Source of the DNA: Streptococcus merionis DSM 19192 | Lineage (GTDB): Bacteria; Bacillota; Bacilli; Lactobacillales; Streptococcaceae | Length of the DNA: 64,000 nt | NCBI RefSeq assembly: GCF_000380085.1 | Contig: NZ_KB904540.1 | Span: forward strand, 23,686 to 87,685 | Direction: 5' to 3' | Notes under the pieces: model-generated | What the model was told of the DNA's origin: nothing | Seen by the model: only the letters and a program-made list of their open reading frames with translations | Database searches by the model: none | Shown here: positions 49,491 through 60,231 of the stretch, piece by piece | Numbering within the stretch: the first letter of the stretch is position 1 | Layout: each line of letters starts with the position of its first letter | Position numbers and translations under genes: made by a program

Positions 49491-51158
49491 TTATTGTCCT
49501 GTAGAAGATTGAATCTTTTCGTTTACATAGGTTTGAACATTGGTATTATGCTCTTCTATCGTATTGGCAAAGTAGACTTGACCTGTCGTCACATCAGCTA
49601 CGAAGTAGAAGTACTCTGTCGTACTTGGTTCAATCGTTGCTTTGATGGCAGATAGACTTGGACTGTCTACTGGACCAGGCATGTAACCAAGATGGGTGTA
49701 TACGTTATAAGGCGATTCAATTTGCGTGTTAATCGTCGCATCTTCAGCTAGGGTAATCTTTTCGCCCAATTTGCCTTCTGCATAAAGGATGGCAATATTA
49801 GATTGAAGAGGCATGCCAAATTGCATACGATTATAGAATACGCTGGCAATGTTTTTACGGTCCTGATCAGAGGAGCCTTCCTTCTCAACAAGTGAAGCTA
49901 GGGTCAAAATCTGATTAACTGTCTGCTCTTTAGCAGAAATAGTCTCATAATACGGACGTAGATTAGCATCCATAGCACCTAGCATCTGATCAACAAGATC
50001 ACGGATGGTTGTTCCTTCCTGATACTCGTAAGTCGCTGGGAAGAGATAGCCTTCCAGACGATAGATCACTCCTGTATCTGCTGTTGGCAAACCGCCTAAA
50101 AGATCAGGATACTTGGCTTGCATCTCAGCAATGAACGTCTCATCTGTCACAAGAGACATAAATTCCTCAGCTGTGAATGGCGATGACGCTTTGGTAGATG
50201 AAGCTGCATTAACAGCTACTGCTTCTGAAATCTGCTTAAGCGTGTATCCTTCTGGAATAGTCACCTTGCCTTTTGCTGGAACGACCTCTTCAGCAGTGCC
50301 TTCTTGTTGAAGAACAGCGATAATTTCATCTACATTCATGCTTTTTTGCAGTTGATGATAACCACTTTGGAAGCCAGATAAATTCTTCACCTTAGCATAG
50401 AGATCAAACACCGTCGCATTCTTGATCACTCCCTCTTTCTCAAGGGTTTGTGCAATGGCTTTAACAGAAGAGCCCTCTGCAATCTGAACTTGGACATACT
50501 CTGTCGACTTCGCGTCAACAGGTCCTAGGCTATCCTTAACAAAGAAATAACCAGCTACGCTCGTAGCAACTAAAACAAGTAGCAAGGTTGTAAAAATCCA
50601 TACAGTCAATTTTCTTGCCTTGCTCTTCTTTTTCTTCACCTTTTTATTCTTCTTCGGTGCTCTATCTGGATAAGCAGAGCGGCTGCGCCTTGTTGGTGCC
50701 ATTTCATTTCCTGACTGACTGCTAGCGTCTACTGGAGCTACAGATGAAGCTTCTGCTTTTTCTGTCTCCATAAACTCTTCATTTGGATCAACTTCGGGAT
50801 TAAAGGTCAAATCAACCTTATAAGGAACAGCTTCTGGTTCAGGTATGACTGACTGGCGAAGAGGTGGCTCAAGCGACTGCTCAGAGAGTTTCCTAGCTTG
50901 TTCGGCAACAAAATCAGGAACTTCTTCAGCTTTGACAGGTTGACCTTCTTCACTTGGCCCAGATAATTTCGACTCTAAATCAGCCTTTAAACGTTCAATT
51001 TCGGCTACTGCAACCCCTTGTGTCTCTTCATCAGATTTTACTTGATTAAAGGCTGTCTCATCAGCCTCTTCAACTTGAGATTTTAGAATTTCTAAATCTC
51101 TCAAAATTCGCTCTTTAAAAGTTAACTCTTGGTCATTTGGATTTAATTTATCAGACAA
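49491..51158 (-). CDS. mltG: Endolytic transglycosylase MltG with long cytoplasmic N-terminus (TTG start)
   Basis: A 555-residue membrane enzyme that cleaves nascent peptidoglycan strands. Residues 1-about 183 are a charged, low-complexity cytoplasmic region ending in a very basic stretch (KKNKKVKKKKSKARK). A membrane helix spans about 185-207. A LysM-like module and the YceG catalytic domain follow, with the catalytic Glu425 in ASLVEKEGSS. The long N-terminus is usual in streptococci. Translation starts at TTG, with AAGGAG 7 bases upstream. The promoter TTGCTT/TATAAT is at 51189-51217. Confidence 0.93.
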   Translation of the reverse strand: MSDKLNPNDQELTFKERILRDLEILKSQVEEADETAFNQVKSDEETQGVAVAEIERLKADLESKLSGPSEEGQPVKAEEVPDFVAEQARKLSEQSLEPPLRQSVIPEPEAVPYKVDLTFNPEVDPNEEFMETEKAEASSVAPVDASSQSGNEMAPTRRSRSAYPDRAPKKNKKVKKKKSKARKLTVWIFTTLLLVLVATSVAGYFFVKDSLGPVDAKSTEYVQVQIAEGSSVKAIAQTLEKEGVIKNATVFDLYAKVKNLSGFQSGYHQLQKSMNVDEIIAVLQQEGTAEEVVPAKGKVTIPEGYTLKQISEAVAVNAASSTKASSPFTAEEFMSLVTDETFIAEMQAKYPDLLGGLPTADTGVIYRLEGYLFPATYEYQEGTTIRDLVDQMLGAMDANLRPYYETISAKEQTVNQILTLASLVEKEGSSDQDRKNIASVFYNRMQFGMPLQSNIAILYAEGKLGEKITLAEDATINTQIESPYNVYTHLGYMPGPVDSPSLSAIKATIEPSTTEYFYFVADVTTGQVYFANTIEEHNTNVQTYVNEKIQSSTGQ

Positions 51159-51188
51159 TGGCTAACTCCTTTCACACAATTACTAGTC

Positions 51189-51217
51189 ATTATATCCTAA
51201 AAAGGCCATAAAAGCAA
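51189..51217 (-). promoter_or_regulatory. Promoter of mltG
   Basis: Minus-strand TTGCTT (51212-51217), spacer 17, TATAAT (51189-51194), about 30 bases before the TTG start. The remaining gap to 51547 holds a dispersed repeat (51361-51470) and nothing else I can name. Confidence 0.65.
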
Positions 51218-51360
51218 GCCTTTTCACCCACATCACGCGCCAAATGCATGAAAAATAGTGATCTACTAGCTAAATGCAATTCTATAGGAAAACGAGTTAA
51301 GATAGCATATTTTCCAGCAAATGACAGCCATTAAAATTCAAAAAATGGCAGTTCTCATCT

Positions 51361-51470
51361 AATACTCAAATAAAATCAAAAGCAGAGGCCTACTAGAAAA
51401 TGAAGTTTCAGGTAGAACTACATCATCAAGACAAGTTGACGATGTAATCTTTTGATGGTCAAAGAGTATT
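51361..51470. repeat. Dispersed repeat with inverted ends between the acetyltransferase gene and mltG
   Basis: AATACTCAAATAAAATCAAA at the left and CTTTTGATGGTCAAAGAGTATT at the right are inverted relative to each other; total 110 bp. It is the most regular member of the family seen at 3717, 15457 and 16608. Confidence 0.7.
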
Positions 51471-51547
51471 AAAAGATTTCCTATGTACGATGTGGACATC
51501 CTAACCTTGTTTTAAAAGATTTAAGGTTTTTGCCATATCTGAAAACT

Positions 51548-52048
51548 TTATGATGGTCTTTCTGAGTTGTACCATGACATGTTAAACCAAATGCCACCAC
51601 CGTGAACCGATTCAGACAAGCCTTGGTCACTAAATCCATTCATCTCATAGTAGGAAATCAAGTAATCATGACAAGTTAAGGTAATTCCTAGACGATTTTG
51701 AGAGACCGCCACATCCTTTAAGGCAGCAATAAGCGCCGTACCAACTCCCTGCCCCTGAAATTCTTTTGAAATGGCTAAGCCAGTCACAGCAATTGTTCCA
51801 CCACTTGTGGGATTGGGCTTAGATCCATGAAAAAGATCATCTGTCAAAAACGACGTTTCAATAACAGGCCCTTCGATATAGCCAGCGATCTCTCCTGCTA
51901 TTTCAGCAACCAAAAAGGTGTCGCTATTATGGCGAATATGGGTCAGAAGTGCTTCAGCAGAGGAAGCCTCCTCTGCTGAAAAATTGGTCTGTTCGATAGT
52001 AACAATGGCTTCTAAATCTGCCAATTGTGCATTTCTTATTATCATCAT
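51548..52048 (-). CDS. GNAT-family N-acetyltransferase
   Basis: A 166-residue acetyltransferase with the acetyl-CoA motif ISKEFQGQGVGTALIAALKD and the N-terminal block IRNAQLADLEAIVTIEQTNF. The acceptor is unknown. It starts 4 bp after the murC stop at two adjacent ATGs without a clear Shine-Dalgarno sequence, so translation is probably coupled to murC. Position between murC and mltG is a standing arrangement in streptococci. Confidence 0.87.
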   Translation of the reverse strand: MMIIRNAQLADLEAIVTIEQTNFSAEEASSAEALLTHIRHNSDTFLVAEIAGEIAGYIEGPVIETSFLTDDLFHGSKPNPTSGGTIAVTGLAISKEFQGQGVGTALIAALKDVAVSQNRLGITLTCHDYLISYYEMNGFSDQGLSESVHGGGIWFNMSWYNSERPS

Positions 52049-52051
52049 GAT

Positions 52052-53383
52052 TTATTGGACATTTTGAGTGAGTTGGGAGAGTAAGCGCTCAAAAGAATAT
52101 TCGTAGGATTGAATATCGCCAGCCCCCATAAAGACATAGACAGCATTGTCATGATCAAGCAATGGTGATACATTTTCTACAGTTACCACAGAGCCTGGCT
52201 TACTGATTTTAGCAGCCAAGTCTTCAACCTTCACTTCACCATTGTCAACTTCTCGTGCTGAGCCATAAATCTGCGCTAAATAAACCGCATCTGCTAATTC
52301 CAGAGCTTCTGCAAACTCATCCAAAAGCGCAATTGTTCTGGTAAACGTATGCGGTTGGAAAATAGCAACGATTTCTTTACTTGGGTATTTCTGACGTGCA
52401 GCGTCAATAGTCGCCATAATCTCTGTGGGATGGTGCGCAAAATCATCAATAATCACTGTGTCATTTACTTTTTTCTCAGTAAAACGACGTTTAACACCAC
52501 CAAAGGTAATCAGATGTTCACGGGCCAAGTCCAAATCGAACCCTGCTTGATGGAGATTAGCAATAACAGCTGTTGCATTCATGACATTGTGCTGACCAAA
52601 GGTTGGAATGCTAAATAAGCCAAGTTCGTCCTGTCCATATCGAACTTTAAAAGTTGATCCAGCAGTGGAACGTTTGATGTCATAGGCAATGTAATCGTTG
52701 TTTTCTGAAAAACCGTAGTAGTATATTGGAGCATTTGCAGTGATCTGACGAAGATGCTGGTCTTCCCCGTAAATAAATAGCCCCTTTGTAACTTGCTTAG
52801 CATATTCATCAAAAGCGTTGCAAACATCTTCAAGACTGGTAAAGTAGTCTGGATGGTCAAAGTCAACATTTGTAATGATGGAATACTCTGGATGATAAGG
52901 TAGGAAATGTCGTTCATACTCATCCGATTCAAAAACAAAATACTTAGCCGTCGCTGAACCACGCCCAGTACCATCTCCAATCAAGAAACTGGTATCGGTG
53001 ATATGACGCATGACGTGCGCTAACAAACCAGTCGTAGATGTCTTACCATGAGCCCCTGCTACACCAAGGCTGGTAAAGCTCTTCATAAAGTCCCCAAGGA
53101 ATTCATGATAGCGACGATAAGGAATACCATTAGATTCGGCATAGGCAACTTCAACATTATTTCCTACCTTAAAGGCATTCCCTACAATAATCTCAACATC
53201 AGCTGAGAGATTTTCTTCTGAAAAAGGCAAAATCGTTATCCCAGCTTGTTCAAGACCACGCTGAGTGAAATAATATTTTTCCTCGTCTGACCCTTGAACC
53301 TTGTGACCCATTTGATGGAGCATAAGCGCTAAAGCTGACATTCCTGAGCCTTTAATCCCGATAAAATGATAAGTTTTTGTCAT
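52052..53383 (-). CDS. murC: UDP-N-acetylmuramate--L-alanine ligase
   Basis: A 443-residue Mur ligase that adds L-Ala to UDP-MurNAc in peptidoglycan synthesis. The N-terminal Rossmann motif is [15 protein letters not shown]. The ATP-binding P-loop is [10 protein letters not shown] (residues about 109-118). The C-terminal domain has FQPHTFTRT. The start codon shares one base with the stop of the preceding unknown gene (TAATG), indicating coupling. Length and motif order are normal. Confidence 0.96.
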   Translation of the reverse strand: MTKTYHFIGIKGSGMSALALMLHQMGHKVQGSDEEKYYFTQRGLEQAGITILPFSEENLSADVEIIVGNAFKVGNNVEVAYAESNGIPYRRYHEFLGDFMKSFTSLGVAGAHGKTSTTGLLAHVMRHITDTSFLIGDGTGRGSATAKYFVFESDEYERHFLPYHPEYSIITNVDFDHPDYFTSLEDVCNAFDEYAKQVTKGLFIYGEDQHLRQITANAPIYYYGFSENNDYIAYDIKRSTAGSTFKVRYGQDELGLFSIPTFGQHNVMNATAVIANLHQAGFDLDLAREHLITFGGVKRRFTEKKVNDTVIIDDFAHHPTEIMATIDAARQKYPSKEIVAIFQPHTFTRTIALLDEFAEALELADAVYLAQIYGSAREVDNGEVKVEDLAAKISKPGSVVTVENVSPLLDHDNAVYVFMGAGDIQSYEYSFERLLSQLTQNVQ

Positions 53384-54078
53384 TATTTTTTCCATTGTTC
53401 AAAACGCGTCAAATTTAACTCTTGCGCGACTTTCTTTTCTTTCTTTTGGCGGTTTTCTTGATAGTTATAGACTTGACTCGTCTTTAGAAAATCATAAGTA
53501 TTTTTCTTAGAACGCTCGATTTCAAGAGGCAATTCTAGCTGAACTTCTGGATTAATGTCAGCTAAAATATAGGACGATTGGTGTAAGCGACTAGCTGCTC
53601 GCATTAAATCATCCATCTGTTCCTTATCCAGCTCTCTCTGGGTCGGTTTTGGTTTGGGCAATTCCTTACTCTTAAATCCTGGTTTATCAAAATTCAAATA
53701 AGGAGCTGACCGTTTCTGCCTTAAATCTGCTCTAGCTTGCTCTCTAGCAGCCTGTGTGTAAGAGATTTGTTCTCGTCTAATCCCTTTAGCAAAGTTTTCT
53801 GGCTTAACCGACTTCGCAGTTGTTTGAGATACCGTAGAACTTTTGAGATTATCATAAGGAGAATCTTGATTTGAAACTTTGGTAGGTATCGTCAAAGAAG
53901 TTTTGTCATAATCTGACAACTGAACTTTCTCTGCTTCTCCCACAAAGACTGGCTCCTCATACGGCCCTTGAATATTTGAAATCAAGTCCCTGTCATCATA
54001 AAGTTCCATGATAGGCGGCTGAGCAATAATCGTCTCATCATCACCTACAAGAGGAAATTGTTCTCGCATCTCAAACAT
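53383..54078 (-). CDS. Charged protein of unknown function upstream of murC
   Basis: I do not recognise a family. The 231-residue protein has no membrane segment and is rich in Gln, Lys, Asp and Pro with low sequence complexity ([33 protein letters not shown]). Its C-terminal third, with [11 protein letters not shown] and a basic Gln/Lys-rich end, may be helical. It is translationally coupled to murC and lies downstream of the SNF2 helicase gene. A role linked to cell-wall synthesis is suggested only by context. Confidence 0.7.
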   Translation of the reverse strand: MFEMREQFPLVGDDETIIAQPPIMELYDDRDLISNIQGPYEEPVFVGEAEKVQLSDYDKTSLTIPTKVSNQDSPYDNLKSSTVSQTTAKSVKPENFAKGIRREQISYTQAAREQARADLRQKRSAPYLNFDKPGFKSKELPKPKPTQRELDKEQMDDLMRAASRLHQSSYILADINPEVQLELPLEIERSKKNTYDFLKTSQVYNYQENRQKKEKKVAQELNLTRFEQWKK

Positions 54079-54156
54079 CCTTTCTGCTCTCTTTTTTCAA
54101 GCAAACCATTTGCTCGCAACTTCCATTATAGCTTATTTCTGGCTCGCATGCAAAGA

Positions 54157-57100
54157 CTACTGTATCGGCAAACTCAAAATTTCTCGGATATCATCTGCAG
54201 ACAGACTGGCTCGCATGTCCTGACCATCTAAGACTGTCGTAATAAGCTGACGTTTATTGTCTTGCAGGGCTTGAATTTTTTCCTCAATTGTGCCACGCGT
54301 GATAAGACGGTAAAATTCCACATTTTTTTGTTGTCCCATACGATAGGCACGTGCGACCGCTTGATCTTCTACAGCTGGATTCCACCAAAGATCGACTAGA
54401 ATAACCGTATCGGCACCAGTCAAGTTGATCCCGACACCTCCTGCCTTAAGAGAGATGAGAACAGCATCTCGACTACCCGCATTAAAGGCTCTGGTAATCT
54501 CCTGACGCTCATCAGATTTGGTAGCCCCCGTAATGGTGTAAGAGCTTATTTCAAGAGTTTCCAGTTCTTTCTGGATAATCTCTAACATGCCACGAAATTG
54601 TGAAAAAATGAGAACACGGTGGTTACCTTCCTTGACTTGACGTAAAAGCTGACGCAGACTTTCCAGCTTACCGCTGTCACCTGTGTAATCAGGCATGAAA
54701 AGCTGCGGCGTATTACAGATTTGACGGAGGCGTGTAATCGCAGATAAAATCTCAATTTTCTTACGATTAATCTCGCTGTCGCTAGCACCACTGAGACTGT
54801 CTCGTAACTGCTGAATCTGAGCCAGATAAATGGCTTTCTGATCATCAGTCAATTCATTGATTTGATTAATTTCCAGCAAGTCCGGCAACTCGGCCAAGAC
54901 CTCTTCCTTCCGACGTCTGAGGACGAAAGGCTGAATCACACGGGCGACTTCTTTGGCTGAGAGTTTGTTAAAAGCGCGCTTGGCTGGTAAAAGATCCGGC
55001 AGAACAATCTGGAAAATAGACCAAATTTCTGTCAAACGATTCTCAATTGGGGTACCAGACAAGGCAAAGCATGACTTGACTTCAAATTGACGTAGGTGAT
55101 GCGCAATCTTTGTCTGGTCATTTTTCATGACCTGAGCCTCATCTAAAATCAGCAAATCAAAAGTCTTTTCTTGGAATTCCTCAAAATCTTGACGGAAAGA
55201 AGCGTAAGAAGTCACGATAACTTGATGATCTCCAGCTAGCAATTCCACGCGCTGAGCCTTGGAGCCATAAGAGACGACCACATCAATATGTGGTGTAAAT
55301 TTGGCAAACTCATCCTGCCAATTGTAAATCAAGCTAGACGGTGCCAAAATCAAGGCTTTCTGCCCTGCTTTTAAACCATACGATAGAAAAGCAATCGCTT
55401 GCAAAGTCTTTCCAAGTCCCATATCATCTGCCAAAATCCCACCTAGACCATAATGAGCTAGCATGGACAGCCACTTGACTCCCAAAAGCTGGTAATCGCG
55501 CAATTTGGCATTTAGCTTAAAGGCACCAAGCTCAAACTGTTCTGGAAAGCGCAAATCATCTAGCAAACTCTGAAAAGACTGCGAAAGACTGATTTGATCA
55601 TTTCCTTGAAAATCACTCGCCAACTGCATGGCAGATAAGGTCGAAAGTTTGACATGTCCGTTTGGCAATAGCTGCGCTCGCAACTCTTGCAAGGTATGAT
55701 TGACCCTTTTCGTCTCCTCATCAAAAATAATCATCTTGCCAGACTCAGTCACATAGTATGACTGTTCCGACTGCAAAGCTTCATAAGCTGCTGAGATCTC
55801 GTCTGCCGTGACATCTTGGAAGTCAAAGGACACATCCAAAAAATCATCCGTCAAGTCTAAATGCAACTTAGGCTGAGAGGAACTATAGGTTTCGCTCAGC
55901 GACTCTGATAGGACAACATCACCCATTTCCTCAAAAGCTGGTAAGATGACCGTGTAGAAATCATAGAAATCCTGACTATGAATCAGAGGTTTTTCACTGG
56001 TAAATCCTGCCTTAAACCCATATTTTTCCATCAACTGATAGATTTGCTCTAAATGAGGATAATGAATAGCAAACGGCAGACGCCATAGACTCTCTTGGTC
56101 AGGGATCCATACTTTATTAAAATCCAGAGCCATTTGCAGTCGGACGACATCATTATCCAAGCGTGTGAATTCAAAAAAAGCGTCAAAATCATGGATTTTA
56201 AGGTTCTTAGGTGCCTTAAGACTTCCCATTTCTTGCAAGTCAAGTAAGAGCAAGGCTAGACGGTCTTTGTCCTCTAAATCCACCTGCAAAATGCGCAGAC
56301 CATTGTCCGTTTCAGGCAAGGTCTTAAAAGCCTGCAAAAGGGTTTGTTGACGGTTGGTCAATCGATAAAAAGTCCCACCATAAAACAAATAGCGTCCTTG
56401 AAAGAAAAAATAGTAGGCTGCTTCTGCAAGACTTAACTCAATAAACGTTTGTTCCACCTTGACATCAAAGCGAAACAGCGGTGCGTCAACTGTTAAATCC
56501 TCAAACCGTAACCCATCAAAAACCTGCTCATCCAAAACAAGCTGAAAATGAGCAAGTCCCTGCAAAACTGTAATTCCCTCTTCAAGAAAGCCTTCAGAGA
56601 GACGCAGGTTTCGTCCAAAATTAGGCAGGTAAAAACTCGTATCAAAATCAACCGCATCAGGCAAAAGCTTATTCAAAAATGAAATCACTTGCTGACTTGG
56701 CTTGTCAAACTGTCTTAGACTAATCGATTCAAAATAATTCTTCCCAATCTGGTACTCTTTTCCAGACTTGAGTGTCTTTAAAAAGGCCTTAATATCTCTA
56801 ATAATATAGGACCGTGTATCTGGCAAACGCAGAATTTTCAAAGTCCAGACCAGTTGGCGATCAAGGCTGCTGTACTGTCCTTCAGCTTCTAGTTGGTACT
56901 GCGGCAAATGCTGCCTATGATCTGTTGAAACCCGATCCAAAAATTCCGATCCAACTGATTTTTGACGAGCTTCTTCTTGGATTTGCTGGCTACTAGATTG
57001 AACCGCATCAGCCAGTTCTTGTCCCTGCTCGTCATTTTTCAAAAAATATTCCATGGCAGCCAAATGCTGACAGAAACCTTTTTTTCCAAAAAGGTCACAA

Positions 57101-57258
57101 TCACAGTGGATAAGAGAATCCTCAAAACTGAAGGTCATCTGGTGACCTTCAATCTCAGCGATTATCACTTCATCCTCAATAACTATGTTTTTTAAGGCTT
57201 GGTTTTCATAGAGCTCAATCCCCTGATTGCGAACATAACCTGGCATCAATCTACTCAT
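54157..57258 (-). CDS. SNF2-family DEAD/DEAH helicase with SWIM zinc finger
   Basis: A 1033-residue helicase-like ATPase. The N-terminus has a SWIM zinc finger (Cys52, Cys54, Cys63, His65 in CDC...GFCQHL). The middle region (about 200-560) is the SNF2_assoc-type domain. The ATPase core begins around residue 590: DDMGLGKTLQ (motif I), ILDEAQVMKN (motif II), LSGTPIENR and, in the second lobe, FSQFRGMLEII and DLWWNPAVEDQAVARAYRMGQ. Such proteins remodel DNA-protein complexes. The ATG at 57258 has AGGAGA upstream; the extended -10 is at 57467-57475. It precedes murC's operon by 79 bp. Confidence 0.94.
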   Translation of the reverse strand: MSRLMPGYVRNQGIELYENQALKNIVIEDEVIIAEIEGHQMTFSFEDSLIHCDCDLFGKKGFCQHLAAMEYFLKNDEQGQELADAVQSSSQQIQEEARQKSVGSEFLDRVSTDHRQHLPQYQLEAEGQYSSLDRQLVWTLKILRLPDTRSYIIRDIKAFLKTLKSGKEYQIGKNYFESISLRQFDKPSQQVISFLNKLLPDAVDFDTSFYLPNFGRNLRLSEGFLEEGITVLQGLAHFQLVLDEQVFDGLRFEDLTVDAPLFRFDVKVEQTFIELSLAEAAYYFFFQGRYLFYGGTFYRLTNRQQTLLQAFKTLPETDNGLRILQVDLEDKDRLALLLLDLQEMGSLKAPKNLKIHDFDAFFEFTRLDNDVVRLQMALDFNKVWIPDQESLWRLPFAIHYPHLEQIYQLMEKYGFKAGFTSEKPLIHSQDFYDFYTVILPAFEEMGDVVLSESLSETYSSSQPKLHLDLTDDFLDVSFDFQDVTADEISAAYEALQSEQSYYVTESGKMIIFDEETKRVNHTLQELRAQLLPNGHVKLSTLSAMQLASDFQGNDQISLSQSFQSLLDDLRFPEQFELGAFKLNAKLRDYQLLGVKWLSMLAHYGLGGILADDMGLGKTLQAIAFLSYGLKAGQKALILAPSSLIYNWQDEFAKFTPHIDVVVSYGSKAQRVELLAGDHQVIVTSYASFRQDFEEFQEKTFDLLILDEAQVMKNDQTKIAHHLRQFEVKSCFALSGTPIENRLTEIWSIFQIVLPDLLPAKRAFNKLSAKEVARVIQPFVLRRRKEEVLAELPDLLEINQINELTDDQKAIYLAQIQQLRDSLSGASDSEINRKKIEILSAITRLRQICNTPQLFMPDYTGDSGKLESLRQLLRQVKEGNHRVLIFSQFRGMLEIIQKELETLEISSYTITGATKSDERQEITRAFNAGSRDAVLISLKAGGVGINLTGADTVILVDLWWNPAVEDQAVARAYRMGQQKNVEFYRLITRGTIEEKIQALQDNKRQLITTVLDGQDMRASLSADDIREILSLPIQ

Positions 57259-57710
57259 AATCTCTCCTAAGTTAGATATAAAGAACCATTCATAAAAGGG
57301 CATGAAAATGGTGACAACTCAGCCATCTTCGATTCCTTAGACTGTTGAACCCCAGTCAGGGCAGCTAAAACTTCATAGATAAAATCGTAGAACCTTCAGA
57401 AACCTATAGCTGACACACTAAAACAACTCTGACCTTTTAAGGTGTATTCAATGAAAACATCTCCCTATTATACCATAGTTCAAAAGAGCAAGCCAGTTTT
57501 AAACCTAAAAATAGAGTGAAACCAAAATCATGATTTCACCCAATCGATTTTGTCTACAAAAGAGAGACCGTTTTTGAGGGAATATTGACTGTATTTTGAA
57601 AAACCTAACTATAAGCAGTGGAAAACTAGCCTCAAACAAAGTAATTAAGCTGTGAACACAGTTTCTAAGTGATACTTTTCTTAAGATCTCCTAGAGGTAA
57701 GTCGATAAAG
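57259..57710. other. Non-coding gap with SNF2 promoter and degenerate repeat copy Y
   Basis: An extended -10 TGGTATAAT (TATAAT at 57467-57472, minus strand) points to the SNF2 gene, leaving a leader of about 200 bases. GAGTGAAACCAAAATCATGATTTCACCC-type inverted sequence (57513-57541) looks like a decayed form of the GTGGGAC hairpin at 45082. The stretch 57576-57680 matches repeat copy X at 46600-46720. Confidence 0.45.
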
Positions 57711-58052
57711 CTAGATAGTTGCAACAATTGGAAAGATAACGAAAGGCACACCAATCGCATAGCTCCAACTCTGTACTTCTAAGCCATAAAACAACCACCA
57801 AGCCATTGACAAAAAAAGACAAACTAAAGATAATAACCAGATGACCCGATTAGCTGATTTATAGGCAAAAAAAGCGAACAGCCAAGCTAACAAGATAAAA
57901 GGCAAATGCGGCACTGTTAGCCAAAGAACCACGAAAAGCCCCCAGCCTCGCTCAAATGCCAAAAGAATGGCTATTAAAAGGAGAAGCAAGATAATATAAG
58001 TTTTAAAATACGCTGTTACACCACGGTACAGTTGCTGATAGTCTTTAAACAT
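57711..58052 (-). CDS. Small polytopic membrane protein, function unknown
   Basis: A 113-residue protein with three or four hydrophobic segments covering most of its length (IILLLLLIAILLAF, LPFILLAWLFAFFAY, WLLSLVCLFLSMAWWLFYG). The ATG at 58052 is preferred because AAGGAG lies 6 bases upstream, while an ATG two codons earlier abuts it. An extended -10 (TGGTATAAT, TATAAT at 58102-58107) provides its own promoter after der. No family is recognised. Confidence 0.7.
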   Translation of the reverse strand: MFKDYQQLYRGVTAYFKTYIILLLLLIAILLAFERGWGLFVVLWLTVPHLPFILLAWLFAFFAYKSANRVIWLLSLVCLFLSMAWWLFYGLEVQSWSYAIGVPFVIFPIVATI

Positions 58053-58127
58053 AAACATCTCCTTTCTGCAAAATAACAGGACTGTAAACCCTTACAATCC
58101 TATTATACCATATTATAGATCTGCGGT

Positions 58128-59438
58128 CTACTTCCTCTTCCGTGCAATCAAATGAATCGGTGTCCCTTCAAAGACAAAGGCTTTACGGATTTGGTTTTCC
58201 AAGAAACGCAGGTAGGAAAAATGCATAAGCTCTTCTTCGTTGACAAAGACCACAAAAGTCGGCGGCTTGGTTGCCACTTGGGTTGCGTAAAAAATCTTGA
58301 GACGTTTCCCCTTATCGGTCGGCGTTGGGTTGATGGCAATAGCATCCATAATGACATCATTAAGCACTGCAGACGGAATCCGTGTATTCTGACTCTGGCT
58401 GATGCGCTTAATCATCTCAGGCAACTTATGAAGCCGTTGCTTGGTAAGGGCAGACACAAAGATAATCGGTGCATAGGACAGGTATTGGAAATTGTCACGA
58501 ATGTCATCTTCCCACTGTTTCATAGTATGATTATCTTTGTCAATAGTATCCCACTTGTTAACCACAATGATCATACCTTTACCAGCCTCATGAGCAAAGC
58601 CCGCAATCCGCTTATCGTACTCGCGAATGCCTTCTTCTGCGTTAATGACCATGAGAACGACGTCCGAACGGTCAATGGCACGCATGGCACGCATAACAGA
58701 GTACTTCTCAGTATTTTCATAAACCTTGCCCGACTTGCGCATTCCAGCCGTGTCAATCATGGTAAACTCTTGCCCGTCACTATCTACAAAATCCGTGTCA
58801 ATGGCATCACGCGTTGTTCCAGCTATAGGTGATGCAATCACTCTATCCTCACCTAAAATAGCATTGATCAAACTTGATTTTCCAACATTGGGGCGACCAA
58901 TCAGACTAAACTTAATAATGTCTGGATTTTCAGGTTCAACCTCTTGGGGCAGGTTTTCCACAATAGCATCAAGAACATCACCAGTTCCGATACCGTGAAC
59001 CGATGATACCGGATAAGGATCACCCAATCCTAGCGCATAAAAATCGTAGATGTCGCTACGCATCTCTGGATTATCGACCTTATTGACAACCAAAAGGACT
59101 GGTTTATTGGTCTTATACAAAATTCGAGACACATACTCATCCGCATCCGTCAAGCCTTCCTTGCCAGATACAACAAAGACAATAACATCAGCCTCTGACA
59201 TAGCAATCTCCGCCTGATGCTTAATTTGCGTCATAAAGGGCGCATCAACATCGTCAATTCCACCTGTATCAATAATGGAAAATTTGCGGTTAAGCCACTC
59301 AGCTGTCGCATAAATACGGTCGCGCGTCACGCCCTCCACATCCTCGACAATGGAAATCCGCTCGCCTGCAATCCGATTAAATAAAGTCGACTTGCCGACA
59401 TTAGGGCGTCCGACAATCGCAATCGTTGGTAAAGCCAT
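58128..59438 (-). CDS. der: Ribosome biogenesis GTPase Der (EngA)
   Basis: A 436-residue double GTPase required for 50S ribosome assembly. Two GTP-binding domains are in tandem: the first P-loop GRPNVGKST at residues 10-18 and a second GRPNVGKSS at about 181-189, each followed by DTGG/DTAG and NKVD/NKWD motifs. A C-terminal KH-like domain ([18 protein letters not shown]) follows. It lies downstream of the nitroreductase gene by 67 bp. Confidence 0.96.
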   Translation of the reverse strand: MALPTIAIVGRPNVGKSTLFNRIAGERISIVEDVEGVTRDRIYATAEWLNRKFSIIDTGGIDDVDAPFMTQIKHQAEIAMSEADVIVFVVSGKEGLTDADEYVSRILYKTNKPVLLVVNKVDNPEMRSDIYDFYALGLGDPYPVSSVHGIGTGDVLDAIVENLPQEVEPENPDIIKFSLIGRPNVGKSSLINAILGEDRVIASPIAGTTRDAIDTDFVDSDGQEFTMIDTAGMRKSGKVYENTEKYSVMRAMRAIDRSDVVLMVINAEEGIREYDKRIAGFAHEAGKGMIIVVNKWDTIDKDNHTMKQWEDDIRDNFQYLSYAPIIFVSALTKQRLHKLPEMIKRISQSQNTRIPSAVLNDVIMDAIAINPTPTDKGKRLKIFYATQVATKPPTFVVFVNEEELMHFSYLRFLENQIRKAFVFEGTPIHLIARKRK

Positions 59439-59505
59439 GAGGCCTCCCTCCTTATTCTAATCCTCTTTTTTGAAGTTTTGGCCAATGGCAGAGCTACATG
59501 CTTGC

Positions 59506-60231
59506 CTAATCTTCACTTCTGAGTAATTTCTGTTTTTTAAGATAGTGCTCTGTCACAGGACTCTCTGGCTGACCAAATTGTTGGACAATCCGTTCCGACC
59601 AAAGTTCTGTTTGACGGGCACCAGCATAGGCCGTTTGTACAGCATCAAAGTCATGAATGACCTGACTATCAGCCACTCGGTATTTTTCGTCAAAAACGAC
59701 AGTTTCTAATGGCAAACGCGGTTTTATAGGATTGTGCTTCTTGGGCACACCAAGAGCAATCCCAAAAATCGGATAGGTATATTCTGGCAGATTGAGTAGC
59801 TCAGCCAAACCTTCTGAAGACTGGCGTACCATGCCAATCATAACCCCACCGTAACCCAGACTTTCAGCCGCTAGCAAGATATTTTGACCAACTAAAGCCG
59901 CATCAACAGATGAAATCAGCAAATTTTCAACACCTTCTGGGTAGAAAGAAGCGTTGCGCAAATCTACCGCCACCTTGGCACGGTTCAAATCCCCAACCAT
60001 GAGTAAAAACGTATCACAAGTCTTAATCCAATGCTGTGATTCAAGATCATAGATCGCCTGCTTCGTTTCCTGAGAACGAACCTTAATAATACTGTAAGAC
60101 TGGAAATTTTTCCAACTTGAAGCCGCCTGACCCGCTTCTAAGATTTCTTTGAGATGCTCCTCAGGAATAACCTCATCCGTAAAAGACCTTACAGAAACAT
60201 GGCTTTTCATCAGTTTAATCATATCACTCAT
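59506..60231 (-). CDS. Nitroreductase-family NADPH-dependent oxidoreductase (NfsA-like)
   Basis: A 241-residue FMN oxidoreductase. The N-terminal SHVSVRSFTDEVIPEEHLKEIL with Arg-Ser-Phe for FMN phosphate and the central ESLGYGGVMIGMVRQ are typical of the NfsA/FRP group. Physiological substrates are unknown; such enzymes reduce nitroaromatics and quinones. Its start overlaps the dnaI stop by 4 bases (ATGA), a constant association in streptococci. Confidence 0.9.
   Translation of the reverse strand: MSDMIKLMKSHVSVRSFTDEVIPEEHLKEILEAGQAASSWKNFQSYSIIKVRSQETKQAIYDLESQHWIKTCDTFLLMVGDLNRAKVAVDLRNASFYPEGVENLLISSVDAALVGQNILLAAESLGYGGVMIGMVRQSSEGLAELLNLPEYTYPIFGIALGVPKKHNPIKPRLPLETVVFDEKYRVADSQVIHDFDAVQTAYAGARQTELWSERIVQQFGQPESPVTEHYLKKQKLLRSED

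Noticed and set aside
58152..58832. A 226-codon frame on the plus strand opposite der
   Set aside because: It lies wholly antisense to a clear GTPase gene, has no ribosome-binding site and shows no domain.
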